Assembly (NCBI GenBank): GCA_030141605.1 | Contig: JAQGDQ010000296.1 | Coordinates: 1-62,000, forward strand | Reading direction: 5' to 3' | From: Tubiluchus corallicola | Taxonomy: Eukaryota; Priapulida; Priapulimorpha; Priapulimorphida; Tubiluchidae | Length of the DNA stretch: 62,000 nt | Shown here: piece by piece, positions 1 through 11,096 of the stretch | Position numbering within the stretch: position 1 is the stretch's first letter | How the letters are laid out: each line of letters opens with the position of its first letter | Translations under genes and position numbers: made by a program | The notes under the pieces: generated by a model | Databases searched by the model: none | Told to the model about the DNA's origin: nothing | The model's input: the letters and a program-made list of their open reading frames with translations, nothing else

Positions 1-926
1 CTAGATCGATGTGGAAAATCTGCTTTTTGCAATGTAAGAAGTAGATTTGAAGCACCCGTGTTCCTACTTTTTCTCGATTGTGTTTGGCAGGTAATGTTTG
101 TTTGTATCTTTTGATTTTATTGGAATCTAAACAAACTTTGATGGTACAAGCTCATGATTAATTGAATATTGAAATCAAACTTGTGAAAAAGTTGAAGCTC
201 ACCCTGGATTTGAATCGGGGAGTTCTGCTTACAAGGCCATAACCTCTAGACTACCTGTTCCATACCAATCAAGGCGGCCCAAAGTTCATCCCTTATAGCT
301 AGCCAATTCAGCTATAAGGTTCTTGACATTTGTCTTGCAGGAAAATGGTCATTATTTCAAATTTAGTCTGTGTCCAAACTTTTTTTGCATTTCCTCTTTT
401 TCAAGTTTGATTTCAAAATTTAATTAATTGTGGGTTCGTAGTGTATCATCATTATTCATTAATAGCAATATTGATATTATGACAATAAATAATTAAGCTT
501 TATTTGCAATTGCTATTTCTAAAACCAAGTTTTGTGTGAAACTAATTGAATCTTACTTTTACCATTTATTTTTCCTAGATATTCTCACAGTTTCCCTGCT
601 CATTTGAGTTTAACACACAGTTTCTCATTTTACTGTTTGAGCATGCATACGCTTCTCAATATGGTAAGTTACATTTTTCAAATCCCATAACATTTATATT
701 TTAAGCATTCCCTACTTGGATTATATAAATACATGGATTGTTATTTTTTATTGAATCTTAGTTGTTAAAAATTGTTGTGGTAATAATTTGCGTTCTCTGT
801 TTTCCTGGGTAGTATGTAATGGTACACAATATTCAGTATTGTGGAAAACATTTCAGGTACATTCCTGTGCAACGATGAAAATTCAAAAAAGAAGATTCAC
901 GTGAAAAGCAAAACAGTTTCTCTCTG
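1..926 (+). CDS. MTMR9: MTMR9 exons 9-11, on the opposite strand to the rest of the gene
   Basis: Three exons are read on the plus strand: 1-90 (open at the window edge), 579-663 and 857-926. Exon 9 contains APVFLLFLDCVWQ and ends CAG|gtaatg. Exon 10 follows a tttttcctag acceptor, contains FPCSFEFN and LLFEHAYASQ, and ends G|gtaagt. Exon 11 starts after tttcag with GTFL and ends in VSL plus TG|gtattt. These are the family segments that belong between exon 8 and exon 12. Phases fit: exon 9 ends in phase 0, exon 10 in phase 1, exon 11 in phase 2, and exon 12 (minus strand) starts with the one base that completes a Trp codon. I find no stop or frameshift, so these look like working exons and not decayed copies. 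Introns are 488 and 193 bases. Confidence 0.93.
199..256 (-). repeat. tRNA-like remnant (possible tRNA-derived SINE head)
   Basis: On the minus strand, TAGTCTAGAGG (253-243) fits the RNA polymerase III A box and GATTCAAATCC (216-206) fits the B box, 37 bases apart as in a tRNA. A CTTGTAA segment sits where an anticodon loop would be. The acceptor stem does not pair and the anticodon stem has mismatches, so this is not a working tRNA. It lies in the intron between MTMR9 exons 9 and 10. Confidence 0.45.
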
Positions 927-1187
927 GTATTTATTACTATGCTGTTTTCATTGCATCTAAGAGTCAAAGTACAATTACAATTGCACATAAAATTCATTCT
1001 GCTGTTTATAGGACCGTTTTGTTCCACGCCATTCTTTGAACACCAGAAAGAACTTGTAGTTATGAGGCAGTCACGTTGTCATATAAGAACAAAGGAAACC
1101 TATGAATGTAACTTTTTTTTCTAAAAATGATATATATCAAATATTTTAAGCTAAAACTTTATATATATAGTTTAATAAAATCATTAC

Positions 1188-1287
1188 CAGACTCTGAGGT
1201 GCTACTGACGGCCAAATAACAGAATTGTTTGGCTCATACATAGGGTTAAGATAACCTTGCAATACCTCTGGTCTGTTAACCCAAGAC
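1188..1287 (-). CDS. MTMR9: MTMR9 exon 12
   Basis: The minus-strand exon starts after tttaattacag and reads SWVNRPEVLQGYLNPMYEPN, then NSVIWPSVAPQSL, and ends CTG|gtaatg. This is the conserved end of the phosphatase-like domain. It begins in phase 2, exactly what exon 11 leaves, although exon 11 is on the plus strand 262 bases to the left. The remaining C-terminal part of MTMR9 (a predicted coiled coil in relatives) is not recognisable in the window and presumably lies to the left. Confidence 0.93.
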
Positions 1288-3542
1288 CTGTAATTAAACA
1301 AAGTACGAGGCTTGAAGATCACTGAAGATACAATGTCATCCATACTATGCGTACTTAGTCTGGCTTTCACTATCAAAAATATAAGCGAAAATCTACTGTC
1401 ACTATACTATCATGGGTAAGAAAAAAACTGACACTACTTTTGGCACAAGGGCCAGAAAATATTTGCCTCATAGTTCCGTAGGGCACTTCTGGCAGAAGAA
1501 CACAAATTTTACTTAAAATACTTTTTCTCAAATTTAAATGGAAATTTAGATGTTTTCCTCTTTTAATTGGCTAATATGATAAACCTGTTTCACATTCTAA
1601 TATTCAACAAAACTGAAGTTTCAACGCAATTACTGAGGTAATAGTTATTCCGTACACATTATGCACACTGCAGTTTGTTTTTATATACCGTACTCCACAC
1701 TTCTACCAATATTAGCCAGTAAAGTACTACCTGCAGCCTGGAAGTGGTGGATTGTCTGTCCAGGTGTATGAATGCATTATTGAGGCCAATCTCACTCTTA
1801 TTACGAGTACGAGGCCTGGTATTATGAATATAAGATTGACTGATTTTTGCAGCAGCATTGTTAGGCGCTTCATGTAGTCACAACCTGTAGTACTAAAATT
1901 TCACTACACACAAATATCAATACAGTACAAGACCGTTATAGCGAACATGGTTTATTGCGTACACACTGCTAATATGAACTCGCAAATCATTCATTTAACT
2001 AGTGCAATAACTTTGAATACAACACAGTCGCTTATTGGGTACTGTGAACTTTTGTCAGGCCCCAATGCCTGTATTACTATGCTTGAAGTATTACTCCTAC
2101 TACTGTTTTATAAGCTTTTATTGCGTACTTTACCGTTACTCGTGGTTTGCACAAATTTACAGTTCAAATTAATTAATTTCGACAACCTGTCTCCGATGAT
2201 AAAATTGTTATGCAAAGTTGTGAATAAGGGTCAAGTGTGAAAGGTCATTTTGTCTACTGCATAAAAGCAATCAGTTTTATGTTACGAGCCATTCGCTGGC
2301 TAGCAAACAGCTAGTTTTATAATTTGCAATGTGAGGTCAGCAACATATACATACATCAGCAGAGCAATCATATCATTGAACAAAGAAAAGAGAACGGGGC
2401 TTTCTCTTTCTGATAAATATGAAGTTTTACATGAAAAAAATCATGGTAAAAAGCCCCAAGTAGTCTATAAAGATAGAAATTTGAAGTACTGTTAGTACAA
2501 TGACACGTGATCGACAAAAAATAATTGATACTTTTGAAAGTCAATGCAATGCTTCATCAGCAAAAAAATGAATAAGATTATCTAAAACTCGATCAAGCAT
2601 TGCTAAGTGGTTCATACAAGCAAGGCATGACGAGTTGCCATTTATGGTGAGATTTTGATTGCGAAAGTGAATATTAAATCAGTTTTTATTTTATTTTTCA
2701 ACTTCTGCTGCAAAGTAGTTGATAACATCTTATCAAAATACTTTACTAGTTTACATCCTCTATGAAGCTACACCCGTACCTTAATTTATATGACAATTAT
2801 TAATACATGCTTGTCCATTCATAGTTGTATGCTTTAGCTGTGTATATTTAAAGAGTACCTCAGTTATAGAGTGTTATTTTTGAATCCCTAACTGGTTTGC
2901 TATAATGATTTTACATTGTAGTTAACTTTAAAGTGTTATCTTGCTGACAAGTTGCTATCTTCCTATAACAGTACTACCTTTAGAAGTTAAGCAACATTGG
3001 GTGTAAGAAGTGCTTAGATGGATGAGATGTTTTGCAGAATCTAGAAGTTAAGCAACATTAGGTGTAAGAAGTGCTTAGATGGATGAGATGTTTTGCAGAA
3101 TGATTACTTTTAAGTTCTGTCCCAGCAAAGTGATATATAAAATGAGCCAAACAACCAAAGTGAGCATAGAAGTGCCAAAGAACAGTATCAGATTCTAGCA
3201 TAAAGTAACAAAATTTTATCATGTTAAGCATCACAGTTTTAAATCACATAACTCCATATATACTATTGTACTATGGGTGAGTTGGGTGATTGTGTAACAA
3301 AACTGAAACAATGTAGCACTCAATATCAATGAAAATACTAATACACTTGACATTTTAGAAGTCCAAATTATTGTAAGGCTCTGTTCGTAAAAAGCCGGCC
3401 TTTTACTGCAGTAGCGGCAACAACCCTCCTACACTCCGTACAACTATCTCTTTTAGATGCTGTCATCCCTGGGACACAAAACTTTGGGCAAAGCTCCAAT
3501 AATAACAGATTAACCGATTATCAGGCAGTTTAAGATGCTCAC
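1288..3542. other. MTMR9 gap between exon 12 and exon 8
   Basis: This 2.25-kb stretch is where exons 9-11 would sit if the gene were collinear. I read both strands and found no match to those exons. It holds AT-rich sequence and a duplicated 5S-like block near 2981-3102. The breakpoints of any rearrangement should lie here and around 927-1187. Confidence 0.7.
2981..3102 (+). repeat. Two tandem 61-base units resembling the internal part of 5S rRNA
   Basis: Units 2981-3041 and 3042-3102 are nearly identical. Each reads like the middle of 5S rRNA: GAAGTTAAGCA for the usual GAAGCTAAGCA (A-box region), then GTGCTTAGATGGATGAGATG for the usual GTACTTGGATGGGAGACC (intermediate element and C box). 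The 5' half of 5S is not recognisable upstream. They are best read as 5S-derived pseudogene or SINE3-type fragments. Confidence 0.55.
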
Positions 3543-6500
3543 CCATGAACTGTTCTACAATCAGGATCTAGAATAACTTGTGACAGTGACGTAACTTGAA
3601 GTGTAATATCTCTGCCTTCATTTCCATGGACCAAAACTGAGGCACCTAAGATAGACAACATGATGTCATAAACTTAATCCTGAAAAAGACTTAATTCTAG
3701 GCTAAATAGACCTAGAATGTCTACATTATTGAGATTAAAAATGTCTGTGTCTATCATTCCAAGATACATTACATCAATGCATGTAAGTAGCTTCACATAA
3801 AAAAGTTATATTCTTATGCGCAGAATTTTCAAAATCATATTTTATGGCATGCTTAATTTAGAACCAGAATTCTGTTACATCCTTGCAAATTTCTTGTCGA
3901 TGCAAAATTCAATACAAATGTAAATAAACTATGCAGGTATGAAAAACTCAGAAAATAAAGCCATTTTTCACAAAACAGATTTAATGCAATGGCAAGAGAA
4001 ATGGTAATTTGTGTTACCGTAGCAATGATTACGGCTACTGCTCAGTTATTCTCGTGGCTAGCCAGTACACATTAAATAATAATCACACATAAAGGGAAAC
4101 CAACCAAAAACACAGACTAAATGGCTCTGGTGGAAATAGGCTCTTAATCTGGAAGTTTAAAGAAACTGTTACCATGAACGGGAATTGTATCTAGATTGGC
4201 TACAAAAATTATTAAAACAATCAAGTCTCTGCTAATATTACTGTAAAGTTAATATGGTGACTCATACTTCTATACCAGTAAAACTGTACCCATTGGTTAA
4301 AAGGTTCAGTCGGCTAATTGGGTCAAAAAACTTCGGTCCCAAAGTGAGTCTGTTAAGCGGTGCCTACTATTCTGTAATCCCGAAAATTTGTTAAAAAAAC
4401 ACATCCTCTGAGGAAACTTGCTTTGCTGATATCAAACATTACAATAGGAAGCACCTTCTTTATCAACGCATTGTGCTGTAAGACAGGCAGCTGTCAATAC
4501 ATCTTTAACATAACCCAACCAGTTGCAGGATTCCAGTCTTGATAACCATTTGTCTGAACTTGATCTTGTGTCACTACATGCTGAAATTAGGTGAAATTAA
4601 ATGCAATTAAAAAATTAAATCAGTAATTCACACAAAAATAAAATAAGGTATTTTTTAAAAAATGACTAATTTTAAAGTATACTTATCCAATGTCAAATAA
4701 AAATACGAGCATGTTCTTACAACTGATATATTGTGACATCAAACACAGAAAATCTGCTTGTTTGTCATTTAAAGTTAATAATGACAACTGCTAAACATAT
4801 AAGCAAGTTTACAAACCTTCAACAAGTTTGCATAAAGATTCTTGAAAAAATGTATGCCTCTCCACCGATCGATGTACTCTCTTCCATTGTGAATAGTTTG
4901 CTTCAGGTTCATATCCACCACCTGGCAAGTTATTGATTAACATTATTGGTTAGATATCATAACAACAATTGAAAGTTTAACCTGGTTTGTCCACTATCTT
5001 TTAGTGTTTCTCGAGCAATTATCTTTTTTATATCTTTAGCACACTGCAAGTGAGAAACCAACATCCAATCGCAAGGTCTACACGACAGTTTATATCATCA
5101 TAAGACACTGTTCCAAGCCGGATTAATTAACAAGGATACCTCTCTAAGACGAGCCAAATGGGATGCTAATGGAAAAAAATGTGCTGGTGCAAGATGAAAT
5201 TAGGCTCCCCAGGTATGTAATTGGGTATGTACCCCCTTACTGAACCAGCATACTTACGTAGCTTGAATAACTTATGTAAGTAAGATAAGTCACTACATTA
5301 CCTACAAAAATTATATTTTATGTTAATTTTACTTTTTCTCAAGCAAAGTTTTGAATGAATCATCAAAGTTAATTACTGTTCAGTTTCAGTTTGCTAAAAA
5401 TTAGCTCAATTTGCCTCAGCTTAATCACGAGCCCCAACTGCACCCCTGGCGGTGATGCATGGTTCTACCCTCTCAATCGGCCTGAGTCACTGAACCAACA
5501 CAGGTGTCTCAGCCACAAACGTCTGTAACAAATGATCGAGTCATTCGCTATAAGCAATATGAAAATTATTTCAGTGACCATAATGCTATACAAACAGCAG
5601 AAAACATTCATTCAACAAAAACCTAAGTATTCTTGTGATACTAATGTAGTATAATACTTACTGTTATTACTGCCACCCCACTAAAGCTGTATTACAACTT
5701 CTGCAAACTAATGAAAGTAGAAATACATGTTTGCAGTCTAACAATTTGTAATGTTACACAGAACACAGAAAAACGTATATAATCCACAATTTTACCTTTG
5801 TTTTTTGACATTTGTGCAACATTCACAGTTCGAGTGTCAATAATATAGCCACGTTTTCCTGGTCTCAATGCTGCATTCAGCAATTTCTCATCTTCCCGGC
5901 ATCGTCTTCCAGATGGTCCAACTAATGGCTGACTACTACGCATAATTGCTGCCTAAAATATACAGTTAAAAACATAGAAGTATTATAACAGTTTAGCCAG
6001 CTATAATTAAAATAGCAAAACGTGTAAGTACAAAGTGCAACAAAAAATTGTGAATTCAGTTACTCTTTTATTGATATTTAGTATACCCCATCAGATGCAT
6101 GATAATAACAAAGAACAGGAAATCGTCCTTTTTCTCGAAAACCTGCTGATGCCACAAGTACTTCATCCGAGATTGACTTTGGAACGATAACAGACTCCGG
6201 GTAAGACTGACAAACCTAGAATATACCAAAAAATAGGTCATAAATAAAAATCCTTCAGAATAACTTGTACTTAAATTGCATCAAGAAAGAAGATGAAAGA
6301 CAGAATTACAGAGCATACTTAAAAAAGTATGTACTTCACCCTTCACTTCATTAATAAAACAACCTGTTCTGTTGTATCAAAGGAATTTTCTCAACTTTAT
6401 GAATCTTGTGGTACATGAAAAATGTATGTTTCTGATGAATGGAATTGATTATGATATTACAAATTTACTCTCAAATTACATTACAGGCTACTTTGAAAAA

Positions 6501-9413
6501 AAATCATGAAAATTCATGCTTACTTGCAGATAATCAAATGTAATTGACCATAAGACATCATGCTAATGGTCGAGAAATGCACGTATGGCATATTTTGAGG
6601 CACAAAGTTTATTCTTATTTACTCTGGTTGCGTGGATCTGCCCCAGCAAACAGGTTTATTAATAAACATGCAATTTTTTTCTGAATAAGCACGTACATAG
6701 CATTACTTGGTGTTCTGCCTAATTGCCCATTGCCTATTTTAGATCTAATAGGCTTCTTCTGAAGTTTAGTATAAATACGTTCCCCAACTTGAATTAGGTT
6801 GAGTTTGTGTAGTAGTCTACCCAGTACTATGTTTTCTCCCGGAAGCTCTTTATTGAGGATATCCTGTGGCCCGCATAACTAGATCTATTGTTATGTTAAG
6901 TAATCTTCTAAACATTGAATTTATTTAATTTAAACATGTAATTCTAGTCGATGTATTTGTCATGTCACATGTACTAATTTGATCTTATTAAAACACAACT
7001 AGGCCGTTTATTATCAGTATTTAGTAAGCCAAAACTATTGTTATGGTAATGTAACTATCTACCTAATCAGCTCATTGGCAGTATCATTATGTCCTTCTGC
7101 TTAATAATTATGCATATATTTTATTTTTTAATCACCTGTTCTTGGTTTTTCTTCAGCCAAACAGTACAACTATGTAGAAAGATGCAATATTAACTATTTT
7201 ACATTTATATGAGTTTGGAACAAAGATTGTATTTTCGAACTCGGAGCAAAATTTAGTGCCAGTCTTTTCGAAATAAATTTCAAAAATATTATTCAATAAT
7301 ATTGCATAATAATAATAATAATATTTCAAAAATTTCCCGACACTAACTATTATTCTTGTAAATTTATGATGTGGACTGTTTAATATTTACTGATTTACTG
7401 TTTTAATGCAGCATTATACCCAACTGTTGGGATACATTTCTGTTATGTCATATGTGTCATATAATGTCATTAAACTTACAAGAACAAAATGGCAACCACA
7501 AGAACAGCTGTATTTTACATCTACCTCAAAATTTTTGTTAACATGACTTATTCTCCAGCTGTCTGCATGGCTAAGCAATCTGGTAAATTCGGTTTCTGCC
7601 TGAAAGGCTTGCCACCCATCTTCCATAATATCAAACATGCGTGGTCGAAAATAAAATGGATACCACAGATTGACATCCTCTGCAAAAATTAGCTACATAA
7701 AGGCTTAGCATTTAATTTTATTGACTGGTCATTAGCTTAAGTTTCACTTTTGTACTGATAACTATTTCAAATAAAAAATCGTAAATAAAATTCTGGTACA
7801 TTTAGCATTTGATGTGATACTTAATGCATTAAAAATTTCAAATTTTCAATGGTGTACCACGATGAACAAACTGCAGATGTTCAGTGGTGTACCAATGCCC
7901 AAAGAGAATGAATGAAAAAATATTGAAGAACATCTTTTCATCTACACAATGACCAACAAATACACAAGAAAGTTTTTAAACAGAAATGTTCTGCTTCAAA
8001 TCAAATTTGCAATAAGCAAAGCAAGTTTCAGTAGTGGATGCCACACATGAAGAGGAATAAGAAATCATCTAATAGTATATAAAATGTACAATGCCGTCAG
8101 TCTTATTGCCCAGTCCTCCATGTCATAGGTAACAACAATAAAATTATAGTTATGTAGTGCAGTTGTATTTGAGCAGAACTGACACCAATAAAAAGTCATT
8201 CTTGCACAGGTGATTCTCAATAGCTCAGTTCAATTCAAAAAGCAAACAATTATTACGGGAAGTAAAATACTGTGCACTCTAAGTGTAAAAAGGAAATAAT
8301 TCACCAAACCATCAGCAATCAAACAAATGTAACAAGTGCAATTAAAATACAAATAAATTTGCAACAGCATTTTGTTAATTTCGTTGTTGAGTAAAACGCA
8401 TAAACACAAGTTTTAGAAAAATGTGACAGTGGCAACATTGCTTTAATTCGCTGGTCTAACCTTGACAAAACTTTACAAAATAGGCAACTGTACATTGTTA
8501 CTCTTATTCTTACCTATGCTCGACAAAGCTTCAATAGATTCAGCTAAATTCAGTGCTTCCTCTTGACTGGGAATATCAAGCCTAATGATTTGAAGATTCT
8601 TGCACTTAACAATGATGGTTCCACGATCACCTTCCAAACGCTTCTCCAAACCATCTACATTTCTGTGTAGCAACTGGATAAAAAAATACGTTAGTTATTA
8701 CACCAAATGTGCTAAAATAAAGCAGTTTGCAGAGTCATATCTCTCATTTAATCATATGAAACTTTTTTGCAATAAAAGCTTGTTATGATAATATAAACCT
8801 TTTGCACAAATTTGATTCCAGTTCTGTGTAATGTAGGAATATTGGTTTTTAAAGCCCATTTCTATAAATTTTCGGTCACAACTCTTAAGGTAATTAGTGT
8901 GTTTTAGTTTCAGAATCAAATAATACTTGTATTTATTCACACCTGTTATATAACAATAATTTTTATATTAAATGAAGACTGGTAAAAAGTTTGGTCAAAT
9001 AATAGGCATTTAATGCCATTATGCCAATTTTACATTTAAGGAATACTACTTTTCATATTATAAGCACAAAAGACAAAATCAAAGTTCAATTCAGAAAGTG
9101 AATTAGCATTTGTAACAGAAAACTGATTCTATTATAAACAGATAGTTTAAAAAGTTTCTATAAGCATATTTTTTAAGTAAAAATACTAACCTGTTCTGTA
9201 CCATAAGCAAGCTACAAAAATAGTTTATATCAAATTTAAACTTAATTTAAATAATAAAATAATTACCCATAATTCTTCACTATTATCCTTTCTAGAAGAG
9301 AGAATCATGTGATGACCAGTAATACAAAGTGTTCCTTCAACAGGTGCTTGAAATGGTCTGTGTAAGGTGACTTCGTTTATTACAGGTGTTTTTATCAACT
9401 CAGCAAACTCCAT
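3543..9413 (-). CDS. MTMR9: Myotubularin-related protein 9, exons 1-8
   Basis: Exons read on the minus strand: 9413-9267, 8673-8514, 7679-7525, 6215-6087, 5952-5796, 4921-4817, 4580-4455 and 3645-3543. All have GT-AG borders and consistent phases, giving about 360 residues. The N-terminus (MEFAELIKTP, then TGHHMILSSR) is the PH-GRAM region typical of MTMR9; the later exons form the myotubularin phosphatase-like domain (RSSQPLVGPSGRRC, KRGYIIDTRTVNVAQ). Exon 8 carries the degenerate active site VHGNEGRDIT where active family members have HCSDGWDRT, so the catalytic Cys is Gly and the Arg is Ile. MTMR9 is known as an inactive adaptor that binds MTMR6/7/8 and raises their phosphoinositide 3-phosphatase activity. 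The start codon is the first Met of the conserved N-terminus. Exon 8 ends in phase 2, but no matching exon follows on this strand in the next 2.2 kb; the next three exons are on the other strand. Confidence 0.95.
4255..4385. repeat. Half of a foldback repeat shared with 46455-46680
   Basis: It shares gactcatacttctat, ggctaattg and the block around ccaaagtgagtctgttaag with the copy at 46.5 kb. There the last block occurs in inverted orientation. It lies in the intron between MTMR9 exons 8 and 7. Confidence 0.5.
6620..7270 (+). repeat. Dispersed repeat, copy 1
   Basis: It is similar over several hundred bases to about 51700-52260 in the same orientation. Matching blocks include cccagtactatgttttctcc against cccagcactatgttattccc, and a later block around aacaaagatt...gcaaaattta. 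It lies in the MTMR9 intron between exons 4 and 3. No coding capacity was recognised. Confidence 0.5.
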
Positions 9414-11096
9414 GATTTCTAGTTAGCTGATACTGCAAAATATTAAAGATATTCAAAATGTCTACTCACAGTTGTATAAAGCATAAAGCATAAAGCAGAT
9501 ATTTTCTCATAACAAAACTATTTGGAATAAGGCTACCTGGTTTAAGTGTTAGGGTCTAGTTTAGAACTTTTTCTTTTTTTGATAAAAAGGCGCAATGATG
9601 GCACACAAACCAAACACAAAAGTTAGTTTACAACAGAGATGCCACAGTAATCTGCAAAAACTTCTATTGAAGCTAGTGCAACCCTACAATTAAATTATGG
9701 TTAAAAATGGGAAAAATAATCTAAGGTGCTGCTTGCATAGTGCAATAACAGTTCAACTGTTATTTAACCAAATTAATAGTTTTGGTTAAATACTAGAAGC
9801 TAAATACTTAATAATAATAATGCATAATGTTACTGGCTGATCATTAATAGGTCATCTTTCGAAAATGACAAACTGAATACTGTACATAGAGCAAACAACA
9901 GTCTCAATAAACAGACTCATACCTATAAACATATAGACACACATGCACGCACGCACGCACACAGACATGCCTATATACATATAAAACATTTGTACACATT
10001 ATATAAACAAACTATGCCAATAAACAACCCTATACAATGCCTGCCACAATTCGATTAATTATAATCGCATGACAAGTAGCACTTAACATACTGTCACTAC
10101 CAGACTCAGACTGCACAACTAATATTATTTATGACAGGCAAATTTACATAATCAAACAAGTCGGTAATCCCGATATTGTTTAATGTAGAAAGGTCTACAC
10201 AAGAGACGTTATACAATGCAAGCGTATATAAATTATCAAAACATTATGAAGTTGCTTGAGCTGTAATATTTACAATCACAAATATGCTTTTAAATTTATA
10301 GACAAGCTGTATTAAATATTGCAAATATTCTTTTGTGAATTTCTTAACAGAATTAGGCATTGTGCAAGCCAGGATTCATAATAAAAGGCAGGGCCCACTT
10401 ACTGTTACAGTAAATGGTATTGTTGGGATTGAAATGGCAGATGAAACAGCCTAGTAGGAATGTCCCAGAATCACTCCTCATCAATTTACTGACTAAGCTC
10501 AACATTGCTTAATTTCACTGTTGGTTAATAACAGTTTTCTGAGACATAAAAACATGATCAAGATAATTCTGAATATAATCTCTTGCAAAATTTATGAGAA
10601 ATTTGCACTATATGAAATTTCTCAAAATTTATGAGAGACACACTAAGTACATAGTGTGTCAGTGTCATAATAACACAGTATGTACTTAAAAAGGAATAAT
10701 AATAATATTAAAAATACTTACTCTTATTAAAAATAATATAGTATTATTATGTAGTAATATAATATAGTTTCATAAAATACTGCAATCACAATGTATGAGA
10801 GAGTATATCAGTATGCAAGAGTATGGTCCAAATACTTGTCCTTGATACTGTGCACAAACATTTGTTTTGCATAAATGGCCCAAAACTTTAAAGTCACTAT
10901 ATGATAATCGCATACTATAGTGCAAGATCAATCGTGATTTGGTATCAGGTGCCTTAAGTGACAAAGTAACGTGCCAGTGATTAGTTTCCACTTTTATTCA
11001 TAATGAATAATGATATAATTTTCCTATAATACTGACTGCATTGCTAGTATATTAAGCTTTAAAGTACGAAAAGTAAAAAAAGAATATCATAGTAGT
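9414..11096. other. Spacer between divergent MTMR9 and transporter genes
   Basis: The two flanking starts face away from each other, so promoters for both should lie here. I see AT-rich sequence, a short (CACG/CA)n run near 9945-9966 and AATAAT-rich stretches near 10690-10760. I cannot point to a core promoter motif with confidence. Confidence 0.5.

Noticed and set aside
1004-1124. Possible MTMR9 exon 13 on either strand
   Set aside because: One plus frame and one minus frame show weak resemblance (WN-K/R-T/S words), but lengths, stops and splice sites do not fit the family C-terminus.
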